Source of the DNA: Lachnospiraceae bacterium
GTDB lineage: Bacteria; Bacillota; Clostridia; Lachnospirales; Lachnospiraceae
Assembly: GCA_910574745.1 (NCBI GenBank)
Contig: CAJTCE010000030.1
Location: forward strand, 1-50,133
Direction of reading: 5' to 3'
DNA: 50,133 nucleotides
Shown one piece after another: positions 1-8,449 of the stretch. Positions within the stretch are counted from its first letter, which is position 1. Every line of letters begins with the position of its first letter. Below the pieces are notes generated by a model that saw only the letters and a program-made list of their open reading frames with translations, did no database searches and had not been told where the DNA came from. The position numbers and the translations under genes are program-made.

Positions 1-157
1 CTGTGTGATTGTTATTCGCAATTCAATTATACCATCAAGTGCAGGTTTGTGCCTTTTTTATGGACTAAAGTATTGATTTTTCAAGGTTCAGCACACCAAT
101 CGGTGTGGGAAGTTTGAGTAATATAATTTAACAGTAAAAAGAAGGGAGAAAAAGCAA

Positions 158-523
158 ATGCATTTAACAGTAGATCAAGTGTATAAAATAGCAGAAAGAT
201 TGTTGGATGATGAATATATCTTGCTATTAAAAAAATCTTCTGTTTTTAGTGATTGGCCGTTAACAAAAATTGCCGTGATAGCATTTAATCATACAGGAGA
301 TATGCCTGTTTCAGGAGTTTCCGGATTACTTTTTAAATCAAATGATTTAGGAGATGAACTGAGACTTATTGAAAATAATGGGAGAATATATTATTTCATT
401 TATAATAATAAGCGATTTAAACGTCGTGGAAAAACACTCCCCATAACAGATCAGGTTCTTAAAGACTTTGAGTTAACAATAGCAGGCGAAGAATTTGTAA
501 AAAAATACTTAGAAGAGAGGTAA
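158..523 (+). CDS. Hypothetical protein, 121 aa
   Basis: I do not recognise this protein. The ATG at 158 follows a GGGAG ribosome binding site at a normal distance. The product is mixed alpha/beta in appearance and soluble, with no signal peptide or membrane segment; a basic patch (KRFKRRGK) lies around residues 87-95. It is followed after 8 bases by a membrane-anchored protein gene, so the two are probably co-transcribed and end at the terminator near 1055-1085. The upstream gene context is cut by the window edge. Confidence 0.75.
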   Translation: MHLTVDQVYKIAERLLDDEYILLLKKSSVFSDWPLTKIAVIAFNHTGDMPVSGVSGLLFKSNDLGDELRLIENNGRIYYFIYNNKRFKRRGKTLPITDQVLKDFELTIAGEEFVKKYLEER

Positions 524-531
524 GAAAAAAC

Positions 532-1044
532 ATGAAAAAAATTATACCCATAATCGCAATTATTTTGGCAGCAGTTTTTGTTTATGCTGTTTACAATAAC
601 AATGTATCAGCGGGAGAATACGGCTATATATCGGATGACGCAATTATGCCGGTTAAAGAAGTTGAAGAAGTACCCTTTAATGACACCAAAAATATTAAAG
701 CTTCAGGAGAAGAAATTATCAAAAATTCCCCTGAGCATAATTCTAAAATAGAGGATAATACTTCAACAATTAAAGAAACTGAAATGGCCGGGGCAGAAAA
801 AGTTATTCAAACTTCAGAAATTGAAGAAGAGATAGCTAACGTATCTGAAACAACCGAAACATACCCTATCGAAGAAGTTCCGGAGTCAGTATTGATTTCA
901 GAACCTGTTCAGGAAACACAGCAGGTTATTGTCGCTGAACCAGTGGTTGTAGACATGGTAGAACAGACCGCAGATATAACAGAATATCTGCCGGGGGAAA
1001 TTGATAACTCAGGATTTGGACAAATTGTTCAATGGGAAGAGTAA
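532..1044 (+). CDS. Membrane-anchored, Glu/Val/Thr-rich extracytoplasmic protein, 170 aa
   Basis: The protein starts with a lysine pair and a hydrophobic stretch (about residues 3-20) that reads as a signal peptide or N-terminal anchor. The rest is low-complexity and strongly acidic, rich in Glu, Val, Thr, Ser and Pro, like the linker or stalk of a surface protein. No catalytic domain is visible. It lies 8 bases after the preceding gene and is followed at once by an intrinsic terminator. A role outside the membrane is inferred from the N-terminus only. Confidence 0.7.
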   Translation: MKKIIPIIAIILAAVFVYAVYNNNVSAGEYGYISDDAIMPVKEVEEVPFNDTKNIKASGEEIIKNSPEHNSKIEDNTSTIKETEMAGAEKVIQTSEIEEEIANVSETTETYPIEEVPESVLISEPVQETQQVIVAEPVVVDMVEQTADITEYLPGEIDNSGFGQIVQWEE

Positions 1045-1054
1045 AAAAACATTT

Positions 1055-1085
1055 AAACTCCTGCACATAGTGTAGGAGTTTTTTA
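1055..1085 (+). terminator. Intrinsic terminator after the first operon
   Basis: A stem formed by AACTCCTGCAC and GTGTAGGAGTT with a three-base loop is followed by a T-run. It ends the two-gene operon. The group II intron begins four bases downstream. Confidence 0.85.
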
Positions 1086-1088
1086 TTG

Positions 1089-1700
1089 GTACGCCCAGCA
1101 TGGGCGTAATATATGTGTAATCGGTACAAGTCTGTAAAGTGCCCTGATAGAGGGAAACTTATAGCCAATGGCAAGGGTGTCCATCGTAAGATGAAATCTG
1201 ATGGAAGTTGGATAGCAAACTTCTGGTCTGACGGACAGAAATCCCATATAAGATAACTATCCGAAGGTATACTGGGTAAATATGGCAGATAGGTGGAGGG
1301 AAAGATTACGCTCCTTAACTGGGGGTCTGTATGGCACGCTTTGAAAAGTGATACAATATATACACCTTAGTAACCCATGTTGTAAGGCATGGCTAAACAT
1401 ACAAAAGTCAGCTCAAGTCTTAGTACTGAGGAAGTCTGTAAAAGTAGATGGAGGAAAAGACTTGACGGTTGGGATAAGACAGACGCTATTTATCTGATAC
1501 TTTAAGATAGCAGTTTCTCATAAGAGGTTACTTATATGAGGGTAGGTTGGAAACTGAGAGTAAAAGATAAGAACGCTTAGAGTTAGGAATGAATAGTGCA
1601 AGGCATAGGCACACATCTTTGAACAACTGAACTGTCGCTTACGGAACCGCATGAGCGGTGGTGTGAGAGGACGGGGGTTAGTTACCCCCTCCTACTCGAT
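1089..1700 (+). mobile_element. ORF-less group II intron
   Basis: The segment opens with GTACGCCCAGCATGGGCG, the usual start and first helix of bacterial group II introns. It closes with GGTGTGAGAGG, a GGGGGTTAGTTACCCCC hairpin (domain VI-like) and the typical 3' end CCTACTCGAT. A domain V-like hairpin is visible near 1632-1668, with a GAAC loop and a two-base bulge. The whole intron is about 612 bases and has no reverse transcriptase reading frame in any frame, so domain IV has been reduced to a short remnant. If it still splices or moves, maturase must come from elsewhere. It sits directly behind an intrinsic terminator, an insertion habit known for bacterial class C introns, though I cannot assign the class. 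Confidence 0.85.
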
Positions 1701-1790
1701 TATATAGCATTATGCATATTTAAAATATGGGAAAGTAAAAGTAATATTGTCTAATCTATCAAAGAATAAAGAATATTTTTTGATTTTAGG

Positions 1791-2147
1791 TAGACAAAAA
1801 TAGATAAATGGAGTATTATAATCTTAATATTTGTTTGCCAACTATTAGTAATAAGTCATTAGTGAAATGGTTTCCTTATATAAGGGGGCTATTTTTTAGT
1901 TGGTAAAGACTAAAGGAAGAACCTGGTTCTTCTGAAGCATCATGGTAAAAGCCGTGTTCATATATATAGAAACATAAAAAGACAGTTTACTGCTTTCCCG
2001 GATGGTATTTATGACCATCTAACATAACACAGGAAAATGGTATTCTGTCTTTTTATGTATAAATTACTTTCAGAACTGCCATGGACCGATTTTTGGCAGT
2101 TCTTTTATTATATATACAATATAAAAAAGAATGTTTGGAGGAAAAGC
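1791..2147 (+). promoter_or_regulatory. Leader module L1: promoter plus multi-hairpin leader
   Basis: A possible -35 TAGACA (1791) and -10 TATAAT (1817-1822) are 20 bases apart, which is long. The leader has an outer stem TTTGCCAACTA (1834-1844) with TAGTTGGTAAA (1897-1907). This stem encloses a CCTTATATAAGG palindrome and a T-run. Next comes the family's AAAAAGACAG (1976-1985) / CTGTCTTTTT (2045-2054) hairpin. A strong terminator stem AGAACTGCCA/TGGCAGTTCT with TTTTATT follows at 2072-2108. The first gene starts at 2148. Related modules occur at 15357, 22966, 27275, 30744, 34779 and 37229. Confidence 0.7.
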
Positions 2148-2348
2148 ATGAAATGTACAGAGAGTCAAACAAAAGAAACTTTTACCGATGATGAACTGTA
2201 TATTATATCAGACGCAATGTTAAATCTTATTAGATCTACAAATTGTGCTTTAAAACTGATATATGATCAAAACAGTATTGAATCATTAGGTAAATCCTTA
2301 AAAAAATATAAGGAAGTTAATCAAAAAGTTTGTATGATGTTAAAATAG
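2148..2348 (+). CDS. Hypothetical small protein, 66 aa
   Basis: The start at 2148 is chosen because GGAGG lies just upstream; longer readings would run back through the leader hairpins. The protein is small, soluble and probably helical (FTDDELYIISDAMLNLI near residues 13-27). It is not recognised. It is the first gene behind leader L1 and is followed by three more small genes and a terminator at 3083-3123. Confidence 0.65.
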   Translation: MKCTESQTKETFTDDELYIISDAMLNLIRSTNCALKLIYDQNSIESLGKSLKKYKEVNQKVCMMLK

Positions 2349-2379
2349 CGATTTTAGGTAAGAAAGAGAGGAAAATAAA

Positions 2380-2712
2380 ATGAAAAACAAAGTAAATATT
2401 AAATTCTATGCTGGACTTATTGTTATGGAAATGAATCGTGCATGGAAAGCAGAAGCTCTGCTTCAGGAAGGACATAAAACCCTTTTAGGAGAAGATTTGA
2501 GAGTTAAGCGTGATAACAGCGCACGCAATGCAGGATACATGATCTTAAAAGTTAACAGCTTGGTTAGAAAATGTACCGGCTGCGGTTTTCTCAACAAATT
2601 CTACAACATTAGTATTGTGGATGGTAAATTAAAAGAAAGCAGTGAGCTGATGGAGTTATTTGATATGTTCCAGATGTCTGCTCCACTTTTGTATGAACTG
2701 ATTGCAGCATAA
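2380..2712 (+). CDS. Hypothetical protein, 110 aa
   Basis: The ATG follows AGAGAGG at 2365-2371. The protein is soluble with one CxxC pair (KCTGCGF near residues 64-70) and no membrane segment. A single CxxC is not enough to call a zinc site. It is the second gene of the L1 operon and is not recognised. Confidence 0.65.
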   Translation: MKNKVNIKFYAGLIVMEMNRAWKAEALLQEGHKTLLGEDLRVKRDNSARNAGYMILKVNSLVRKCTGCGFLNKFYNISIVDGKLKESSELMELFDMFQMSAPLLYELIAA

Positions 2713-2724
2713 GGAGGATTAAAT

Positions 2725-2937
2725 ATGTTTATTAAAAGAAATGAATTATCATTTCTCCAAAAAGAAATAGAAGCTCTTAGATTTGAAAATGAGGTTCTTA
2801 GGGTTCAAAATGAACATTTTAAAAATAAGAATGAAATGCTTAAAAAGGAAAATAAAGACCTTCAAAGAGAGAAAAATATTTTTGAAATAAAAGTTTCTTT
2901 TATGGAATCAATGGTAAAATTGCTTTCTAAGCACTAA
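2725..2937 (+). CDS. Small coiled-coil protein, 70 aa
   Basis: The start follows AAGGAGG with normal spacing. About residues 8-60 form a near-continuous heptad pattern rich in Glu, Lys, Asn and Leu, so a dimeric coiled coil is likely. No other domain fits in 70 residues. It may act as an assembly or regulatory partner of a neighbouring product, but nothing in the sequence says which. Confidence 0.65.
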   Translation: MFIKRNELSFLQKEIEALRFENEVLRVQNEHFKNKNEMLKKENKDLQREKNIFEIKVSFMESMVKLLSKH

Positions 2938-2964
2938 GTCATTTTTATACAAGGAGAAAGTACT

Positions 2965-3075
2965 ATGATAAAAAAATATTTATTTAAAAAATGGCCCTTT
3001 AAGGATAAATCAATTTATCCTGGGTTAACAAAAAAAAATGGAGTAATTACATTAAAACTTGTTTGGCACAAATAA
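2965..3075 (+). CDS. Very small basic protein, 36 aa
   Basis: An ATG at 2965 follows a good AAGGAG site and opens a 36-residue frame that ends at 3075, just before a strong terminator. The product is basic and aromatic (KKYLFKKWPFKDK near the N-terminus). The well-placed ribosome binding site and the terminator right after the stop support translation. It could be a regulatory peptide of the operon, but that is speculation. Confidence 0.5.
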   Translation: MIKKYLFKKWPFKDKSIYPGLTKKNGVITLKLVWHK

Positions 3076-3082
3076 GGTCAAT

Positions 3083-3123
3083 AAAAATGGATTCAGCATT
3101 AACCATGCTGGATCCATTTTTTT
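3083..3123 (+). terminator. Intrinsic terminator closing the L1 operon
   Basis: AAAAATGGATTCAGCAT pairs with ATGCTGGATCCATTTTT across a short loop and ends in a run of seven T. This separates the L1 operon from the next promoter. Confidence 0.88.
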
Positions 3124-3148
3124 ACTTATTTATATAAAAAGTAATTTG

Positions 3149-3177
3149 TTGATAAATTATTCAATCAATGATATTAT
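3149..3177 (+). promoter_or_regulatory. Promoter TTGATA-17-TATTAT
   Basis: TTGATA at 3149-3154 and TATTAT at 3172-3177 are exactly 17 bases apart, shortly behind a terminator and 46 bases before the 3224 gene. Confidence 0.6.
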
Positions 3178-3223
3178 GTATTTTAAACATAGTACACCAA
3201 AACGGAGCGTAAGGAGAATTAAA

Positions 3224-3952
3224 ATGTCTTCCATAAAACTGTATAAAAAGAAAATAAATATAAAAGGTGGATGGCAGATAGAAGAGCCGGTGGAAAATAA
3301 AATAGACAGAAAATTATGGAGAGTCACAATAGGAGAGGCGAAATATGGGGATAATGTTAAACCCTTACAAATAGAAATTTATGAGGATATATTGGATGAA
3401 TTGGTAAGTGAAAACAAAAATATTATATTAGATATTCAATCTGGCAGAGATCAGGTAAATATGATGTATAGTGGTCATTTGTTAGAATATAACCCACAAA
3501 AAACGGTTCAATACAATAGATTAAGAAAAGTATTAGGAAAATATTCTGTCAGAAAAAAAATAAGGTTATATAATGGTATTTTTCTTAACATGGATTATAA
3601 CTATGCACTACCAGATGAAGTTAAAGAGTTCCAAGGAACTACAAATGCAAATTTAAGAGAAACATATACATTGTTTGTAATCAGGTATCTTTTATGGGAA
3701 GAAATTGAAAAAGATAAAATAAAAAGATTTTCTATTTCTCAAAAAGTACAGGAATTTAGCCAATATATAGAGAACATATCAGCAGAGGAGTTGGCCGAAC
3801 TCGCCAGTGAAGCTCTTTATATAGCTTTTAATTGTGAACCATATCGAAAATATTGTGATGTATTATCAGAAGAATTTGATTTAACAAGGAAAGAAATAAA
3901 AAAAGCAGCTGAGCAAGAAATAATTAATCGTTTTTTTATAGGCAGAAAATAA
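3224..3952 (+). CDS. Hypothetical protein, 242 aa
   Basis: The start at 3224 is chosen for the AAGGAG just upstream; the open frame reaches back to 3059, but across the terminator and promoter. The protein is soluble, lysine- and glutamate-rich, with no signal peptide. Its C-terminal third is helical (about residues 170-242). I do not recognise it. It heads a run of genes with lipoproteins and a CvpA-like protein that continues without a clear terminator until about 8252. Confidence 0.7.
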   Translation: MSSIKLYKKKINIKGGWQIEEPVENKIDRKLWRVTIGEAKYGDNVKPLQIEIYEDILDELVSENKNIILDIQSGRDQVNMMYSGHLLEYNPQKTVQYNRLRKVLGKYSVRKKIRLYNGIFLNMDYNYALPDEVKEFQGTTNANLRETYTLFVIRYLLWEEIEKDKIKRFSISQKVQEFSQYIENISAEELAELASEALYIAFNCEPYRKYCDVLSEEFDLTRKEIKKAAEQEIINRFFIGRK

Positions 3953-4000
3953 TATGATTTGTTAAATAAAAATTATTTTAATGAAATATGGGAGGAAAAA

Positions 4001-4237
4001 ATGACACCTGCAGAAAAAATTTTAATTGAAGAAACCACAAATTTAAATGGTATTGTTTTAATATTTGCTGGAATTTGTATTACAACACTTATTTATTTGA
4101 TAGTAAGTATGATGTTAGATAAAAGGAAATTAACATATTATAAAAAAATAAAAAGACTTATCGAACAAGGACATCAGAAAAAAATGCTAAAGAGCCAAAA
4201 TAATACAGAATATTATCATGAAGATACACCCTGGTAA
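4001..4237 (+). CDS. Small single-pass membrane protein, 78 aa
   Basis: The ATG at 4001 follows GGGAGG. One membrane segment lies at about residues 17-38 (hydrophobic, rich in Ile, Leu and Val), followed by a basic helix KRKLTYYKKIKR and a polar tail. The short N-terminus is acidic, so the tail is probably cytoplasmic. No family is recognised. Confidence 0.65.
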   Translation: MTPAEKILIEETTNLNGIVLIFAGICITTLIYLIVSMMLDKRKLTYYKKIKRLIEQGHQKKMLKSQNNTEYYHEDTPW

Positions 4238-4264
4238 TAAGACACTGGACATCCGAGGATAGAC

Positions 4265-4474
4265 ATGAGAAAAAAAAGAAAAAATGGTACAAATAAAAAA
4301 GTACCAAAGGAGACTGTCGAATTAATTTTAAAGGAATATAAACAGAATAATTTTTCTGATAAAAAACATTATAAAAATCAATATCATAGGACTGGATTAT
4401 CGTATAGACAATTGGCAAAAAAATATAATATCAGTCTTTCAACAATAACCAAAATAATAAATGGTACATATTAA
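4265..4474 (+). CDS. Small helix-turn-helix protein, 69 aa
   Basis: The C-terminal half contains a clear helix-turn-helix: SYRQLAKKYNISLSTITKII at about residues 46-65, with the alternation seen in resolvase- and transposase-type HTH domains. The N-terminus is very basic (RKKRKNGTNKK). At 69 residues it is only a DNA-binding domain, so it may be a small regulator or the remnant of a larger recombinase. A GAGGAT motif sits 10 bases before the start. Its place in front of the lipoprotein genes suggests local control, which is inference. Confidence 0.65.
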   Translation: MRKKRKNGTNKKVPKETVELILKEYKQNNFSDKKHYKNQYHRTGLSYRQLAKKYNISLSTITKIINGTY

Positions 4475-4494
4475 GTAAAAGAAAAGGGATAAGT

Positions 4495-5931
4495 ATGAAA
4501 AAATTAATAATTTTAACAATTTCTATATTAATGACAATAACCATTACTGGATGCTCACTCGATCAGGAAATTTTTCAAAAAGAAGTAGATCCGTATGAAC
4601 AGGTCGCTGTCTTAAAAGAAAATCTGGAAGAGGATGTTTATTATGTTAAAAACGGAACAAAATTTTATGCAGCATTTAAAACAGAAAGAATGGAGAGTAA
4701 GGATAAGAAACAAATAAGGTGGCTGAATGATAATGAAAGAGCATTACCTATTTATTACAAGGGGGAATACATAGCAATTACCTCATCTCAAAATACGGAA
4801 TTTGAAACATCTATTATCCGGTACAAAAATCTTGGATATTCTATTGGGGCAGCAAATTTTTCAATGACGGAAAATGGTTTGTCATGTTCCGAAAAGGATA
4901 TAATAAATGAATCTGATTTTTATAGAGTACTAGGTGATTCCAAAACTATCACAATTGCAGATATAAATGGGACAAGCTTAACAGAAAATGATATATCTGA
5001 ATGTGGTTCAATATTGAATTTGGAAAAGGACGAAGAATACAATATTGGGTATTATATTGGATCATATTATAAGCAGGATATAGTAAAGGCAGAAACTAGA
5101 ATTCTTTATGAATTTGAAAGTTATCCTGTTGAATATAAATTAACAAATAATGGGTATACAACAGTAAAATTACCAGAGGATGCAAAAAGCGGATATTATT
5201 CTATCGGAGATTGCATGTTTATTTATTATGATTTTGAAAAAACATCTTCAGTTTCTGCTAATGAAATTGATATGAATCAGATATATTATGAAGATTTAAC
5301 AGAGTCAATTTTTATAAATTCACAGCAATACAGCTTTGTATTAGATACAGATAAATATAATATGGAAGTCGTATGTCTTTATGAATTTTCCAATTCTAAA
5401 AAAGAAGCTATTAGTGAAGAGGAAGAGCTTCTTGAAGAAAATAATATTAAAGGGTATCTGACTGCACCCAATGGGACTACATATGAAATGGTTTTAAATG
5501 GGGAATATAATACATTAAGAACAAAATTAGATACAGCAATTGCAGGAGGTTGGACAATTAATATAAATCCAAAAACATTGATTATTTCTGATATTAGTGT
5601 AACATCTGATGAAATATTACAGGAAAGTACAGAGCAGGAATATCGGTTTGTTTTTGATGAAGAGACTGGTAATATTAAATTTTTTGTTGAATATGAGGGG
5701 AATGGAGAAGTACATGCCATTATTATAGATCCTAATGGTAACACATATGATTTTGAACCTGAAGGAAAAAGAAATGATAATACAAAAGGAATTTTAAGTT
5801 ATACAATGCCTTATGTGGCAACGGGAGAATATATTGCCAAGGTTTATCACTATACAGATACAGATATAAAAAATGTCTCCTATCAGATTGACACGGGTAA
5901 TGAGACAGATATTATAACTGTTACAGAATAA
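4495..5931 (+). CDS. Lipoprotein, 478 aa
   Basis: A lysine-start signal peptide ends in a lipobox TITGC with the cysteine at about residue 20, so the mature protein should be lipid-anchored outside the membrane. The remainder is acidic and beta-rich. The C-terminal part (about residues 320-478) has two similar stretches of the type GYLTAPNGTTYEM and AIIIDPNGNTYDF, which look like repeated beta-sandwich edges. No enzyme motif is visible. A CvpA-like membrane gene follows after 20 bases and a second lipoprotein after that, suggesting a surface or envelope module. Confidence 0.8.
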   Translation: MKKLIILTISILMTITITGCSLDQEIFQKEVDPYEQVAVLKENLEEDVYYVKNGTKFYAAFKTERMESKDKKQIRWLNDNERALPIYYKGEYIAITSSQNTEFETSIIRYKNLGYSIGAANFSMTENGLSCSEKDIINESDFYRVLGDSKTITIADINGTSLTENDISECGSILNLEKDEEYNIGYYIGSYYKQDIVKAETRILYEFESYPVEYKLTNNGYTTVKLPEDAKSGYYSIGDCMFIYYDFEKTSSVSANEIDMNQIYYEDLTESIFINSQQYSFVLDTDKYNMEVVCLYEFSNSKKEAISEEEELLEENNIKGYLTAPNGTTYEMVLNGEYNTLRTKLDTAIAGGWTININPKTLIISDISVTSDEILQESTEQEYRFVFDEETGNIKFFVEYEGNGEVHAIIIDPNGNTYDFEPEGKRNDNTKGILSYTMPYVATGEYIAKVYHYTDTDIKNVSYQIDTGNETDIITVTE

Positions 5932-5951
5932 AGCTTCGTAATAGAGGTGTT

Positions 5952-6536
5952 ATGGGTATTATTGTAAATTTTATTTTAATTATAACTATAATAGTAGGTA
6001 TTATTGAAGGACAGAAAAAAGGACTGTGGTATACTCTGGTTCCATTTATATCTTTTGCTATATCATATATTATAGTCAGCACTGTTGGAAAAATATGTGT
6101 AGAAGGAATTATGAACATTCTTGGAATTGAGGAGTCGTATTTTACAATTTATGCTCCAGCTGCAAGTTCAGGACCAAGAACAATATCTTCTTTTTTAGAG
6201 ATAGGAAACAGTATAACAGAAACAATAAGTTATTATACAAGCAGTATGTCAAAATCGATTTGCTCTTTAATTATTGTTATATTAGCAGGTGTTATACGAA
6301 AAGTTTTATATATGGTAAAACCGAAGCACATGTTTTTAATGAGCAATATTGACAGACTAGGGGGAAGTATTGCCGGCATTATAAGAAGTCTGATCAGAAT
6401 ATGGGCTTTTTCAGCTATATTAGAAATATTGATTTCACTTAATATTACATTTGTGACAGAATTTTACAATAATTTATTTAACAGTTTTTTGTTTAGGATG
6501 ATAGCATCCTATAATCCATTGTACAGGCTTTTATAA
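5952..6536 (+). CDS. CvpA-like integral membrane protein, 194 aa
   Basis: The start follows AGAGGTG. Four hydrophobic segments can be seen, roughly at residues 2-20, 25-47, 97-117 and 140-165. The N-terminal pattern (GIIVNFILIITIIVGIIEG then KKGLWYTL) and the length fit the CvpA/colicin V production family, whose members are poorly understood inner-membrane proteins. The gene is framed by two lipoprotein genes, so the product probably works with them at the membrane. Family assignment rests on general pattern only. Confidence 0.6.
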   Translation: MGIIVNFILIITIIVGIIEGQKKGLWYTLVPFISFAISYIIVSTVGKICVEGIMNILGIEESYFTIYAPAASSGPRTISSFLEIGNSITETISYYTSSMSKSICSLIIVILAGVIRKVLYMVKPKHMFLMSNIDRLGGSIAGIIRSLIRIWAFSAILEILISLNITFVTEFYNNLFNSFLFRMIASYNPLYRLL

Positions 6537-6573
6537 TTTAGAAATTAAAATATATAATGAAAGAAGAAGTGAA

Positions 6574-7857
6574 ATGAAAAAATACATATTATTTACACTC
6601 ATTATATCTATGACATTTATATTAACAGGATGTGGTTCGAGAGCTGTTTATAAACCACTGTCTTCGGATTATAAAGCTGTGGATAGCATAGAGGGATGTG
6701 TTTTTGGAATACCGGTGCCATTTTCTGAAAAAGCAACAGCAATTACCAGAGTGACAAAGAACGGAGATTATGATGCATCTACATTGTATTCTTATAAAAA
6801 TGGTAATGACCAATATTTAATGTTTTGCATGGATTCTTTTATAATTATTGCACAAAAAAATGTTGATTTTGATTTTTCCAGTGGAGATTATTTAAAGTCA
6901 GTAGAAACAGGAACCATTATGGGAATGTGGCTTCATCCAATTGAGAAGGCTGATGTAGAAACAGGAAAGAATGAAAAAGCAGGAAAAGTGGTCGTTGAGT
7001 CTATAGCAGAAATCACTATGACAGATACGTTATATGGGGATTTTGTGGGGAAATTTGCATATGTATCAAATGGAAAAGATAACTGGGCCATTTTTTGTGG
7101 ATGCCCAGGAGAAAAATATGAAGAATTGGATAAAGAAAGATTAAATGTTATTAATAATGTCGTTTATAGTTTAGCACCTTATGAAAAAGAAAATAACGTA
7201 CCTGAATATGAAGTTGTAGTCAAAGGGGGAACTGTGAGCAGTAATATTCTTCCTGCAACTTCTGTTAGTGAAAATAATAATGTCCAAACTTCCATTAGTC
7301 AAAATGATGTAGAAAAAGAAGATAATATCATAATTTCAAACCAGAATGAAAATAGCAGAATAACAGGTGTACCTTATGATTCCAGTATTTATGATATGTT
7401 AAAAGTTGGAGATTGTGGTTATCTATATGTTGCATCTGAAGAAAAAGGCAATTGTGTACAACCTATCATTAAAGTTGAAGAAATTTATAAGAACGCAGAA
7501 GATATAGTGAAGGAATATTGCAAAGAGTCTGTTGATTATTCTTATCAGGGTGCCCCGATAGGGTGCCATTGGGAAGCAATCAAATATAGTGTAGATTATA
7601 CAGGATGTGGAGAATTACCCTATATTAATATTAAATTATGCGGAGTAGATGGAGAAACATTAAAATACCATGGTATTCCATATGAAAAAAGGACTTATGA
7701 TATTTTTGATAATGTGACTGAAGATGGAACGACCATGTTAAATGCAATTTGTTTTTATGCTGTTCCAAACGGATGTGAAGAGTATGTATTAGAATGCGGA
7801 GATGGAACAGTTGAAATGCCAGATATTAAGTCTGCTTACTATTATATTGGCAAATAG
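6574..7857 (+). CDS. Lipoprotein, 427 aa
   Basis: The signal peptide ends in the lipobox ILTGC (cysteine near residue 20). The exported part has an N-terminal globular region to about residue 210, a Ser/Asn/Glu-rich linker at about 220-260 and a second globular region containing several cysteines at 285-427 that could form disulphides outside the cell. No catalytic motif is recognised. It is the last lipoprotein of the 4495-7857 group and is followed by an HU gene. Confidence 0.8.
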   Translation: MKKYILFTLIISMTFILTGCGSRAVYKPLSSDYKAVDSIEGCVFGIPVPFSEKATAITRVTKNGDYDASTLYSYKNGNDQYLMFCMDSFIIIAQKNVDFDFSSGDYLKSVETGTIMGMWLHPIEKADVETGKNEKAGKVVVESIAEITMTDTLYGDFVGKFAYVSNGKDNWAIFCGCPGEKYEELDKERLNVINNVVYSLAPYEKENNVPEYEVVVKGGTVSSNILPATSVSENNNVQTSISQNDVEKEDNIIISNQNENSRITGVPYDSSIYDMLKVGDCGYLYVASEEKGNCVQPIIKVEEIYKNAEDIVKEYCKESVDYSYQGAPIGCHWEAIKYSVDYTGCGELPYINIKLCGVDGETLKYHGIPYEKRTYDIFDNVTEDGTTMLNAICFYAVPNGCEEYVLECGDGTVEMPDIKSAYYYIGK

Positions 7858-7919
7858 CATTATTAAATGCTTTGCAATAAAAAATAAAAGTCCAAATGTG
7901 GGCAGAAAGAGGTAGAAAT

Positions 7920-8195
7920 ATGACAAAATCAGAACTTATTTCAAAAGTGTCAGAAAAAGCGTGCATAACAAAGGCTGATACAGAGAAAGTATTGGACGCC
8001 TTTTCAAAGGTTGTAACCGGAAGTCTTGTAGTGGGAGAAAAGGTCGTATATCCGGGATTAGGGACATTTGAAGTGGCAGAGAGAGCAGCAAGAACAGGAC
8101 GTAATCCGCAGACGGGGAAAATAATGCAGATTAAAGCGTCTAAGACAGCTAAATTTAAAGGTGCAAAAGCATTAAAAGATGCATTAAATCAATGA
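7920..8195 (+). CDS. HU-family DNA-binding protein, 91 aa
   Basis: The sequence reads as a full-length HU/IHF protein: MTKSELISKVSEKA at the N-terminus, the conserved GLGTFEVAERAARTGRNPQT arm near residues 46-65, and a C-terminal KFKGAKALKDALN helix. HU proteins bend and compact DNA. AGAGGT six bases before the ATG at 7920 decides the start over an upstream in-frame ATG. A strong hairpin after the gene probably ends transcription. HU genes on mobile elements are common and may help recombination or replication of the element. Confidence 0.95.
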   Translation: MTKSELISKVSEKACITKADTEKVLDAFSKVVTGSLVVGEKVVYPGLGTFEVAERAARTGRNPQTGKIMQIKASKTAKFKGAKALKDALNQ

Positions 8196-8251
8196 TAATA
8201 ATTTTGGGAGTATAATTTATTAATAAAAATTTTGTAAAATGAAATTGCTTT

Positions 8252-8287
8252 ATAAGTCGGATTTTCAGAAACTGATGTCCGACTTAT
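8252..8287 (+). terminator. Hairpin after the HU gene, probable terminator
   Basis: ATAAGTCGGA and TCCGACTTAT form a perfect 10-bp stem around a 16-base loop. The following tract is TATTATTTAT rather than a pure T-run, so termination may be partial. A new promoter begins 14 bases later. Confidence 0.65.
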
Positions 8288-8300
8288 ATTATTTATAAAG

Positions 8301-8329
8301 TTGACAAAACGTCTATAAAATGTTACACT
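8301..8329 (+). promoter_or_regulatory. Promoter TTGACA-17-TACACT of an unusual conserved type
   Basis: TTGACAAAACGTCTAT, six bases, then TGTTACACTA can be read here. The minus-strand promoter at 18097-18125 has almost the same sequence, including the spacer part GTCTAT and TGTTACACTA. Identity inside the spacer suggests a shared regulator or sigma-factor preference rather than chance. It drives the genes from 8450. Confidence 0.65.
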
Positions 8330-8449
8330 AAAATAAAAATTTATTACTAAAATGCTATAAAATCTAATTGGGAAAACAAGAAATTGTGGAAAATAAGGTG
8401 CTTGAAAAAATAGTCATTGGTACAAATGACAAGACAGTGGAGGTGTAAA

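Noticed and set aside
1-157. A terminator or promoter in the first 157 bases
   Set aside because: A CACACC...GGTGTG hairpin and a TATAAT-like box are present, but no -35 at correct distance and no context to the left; too weak to call.
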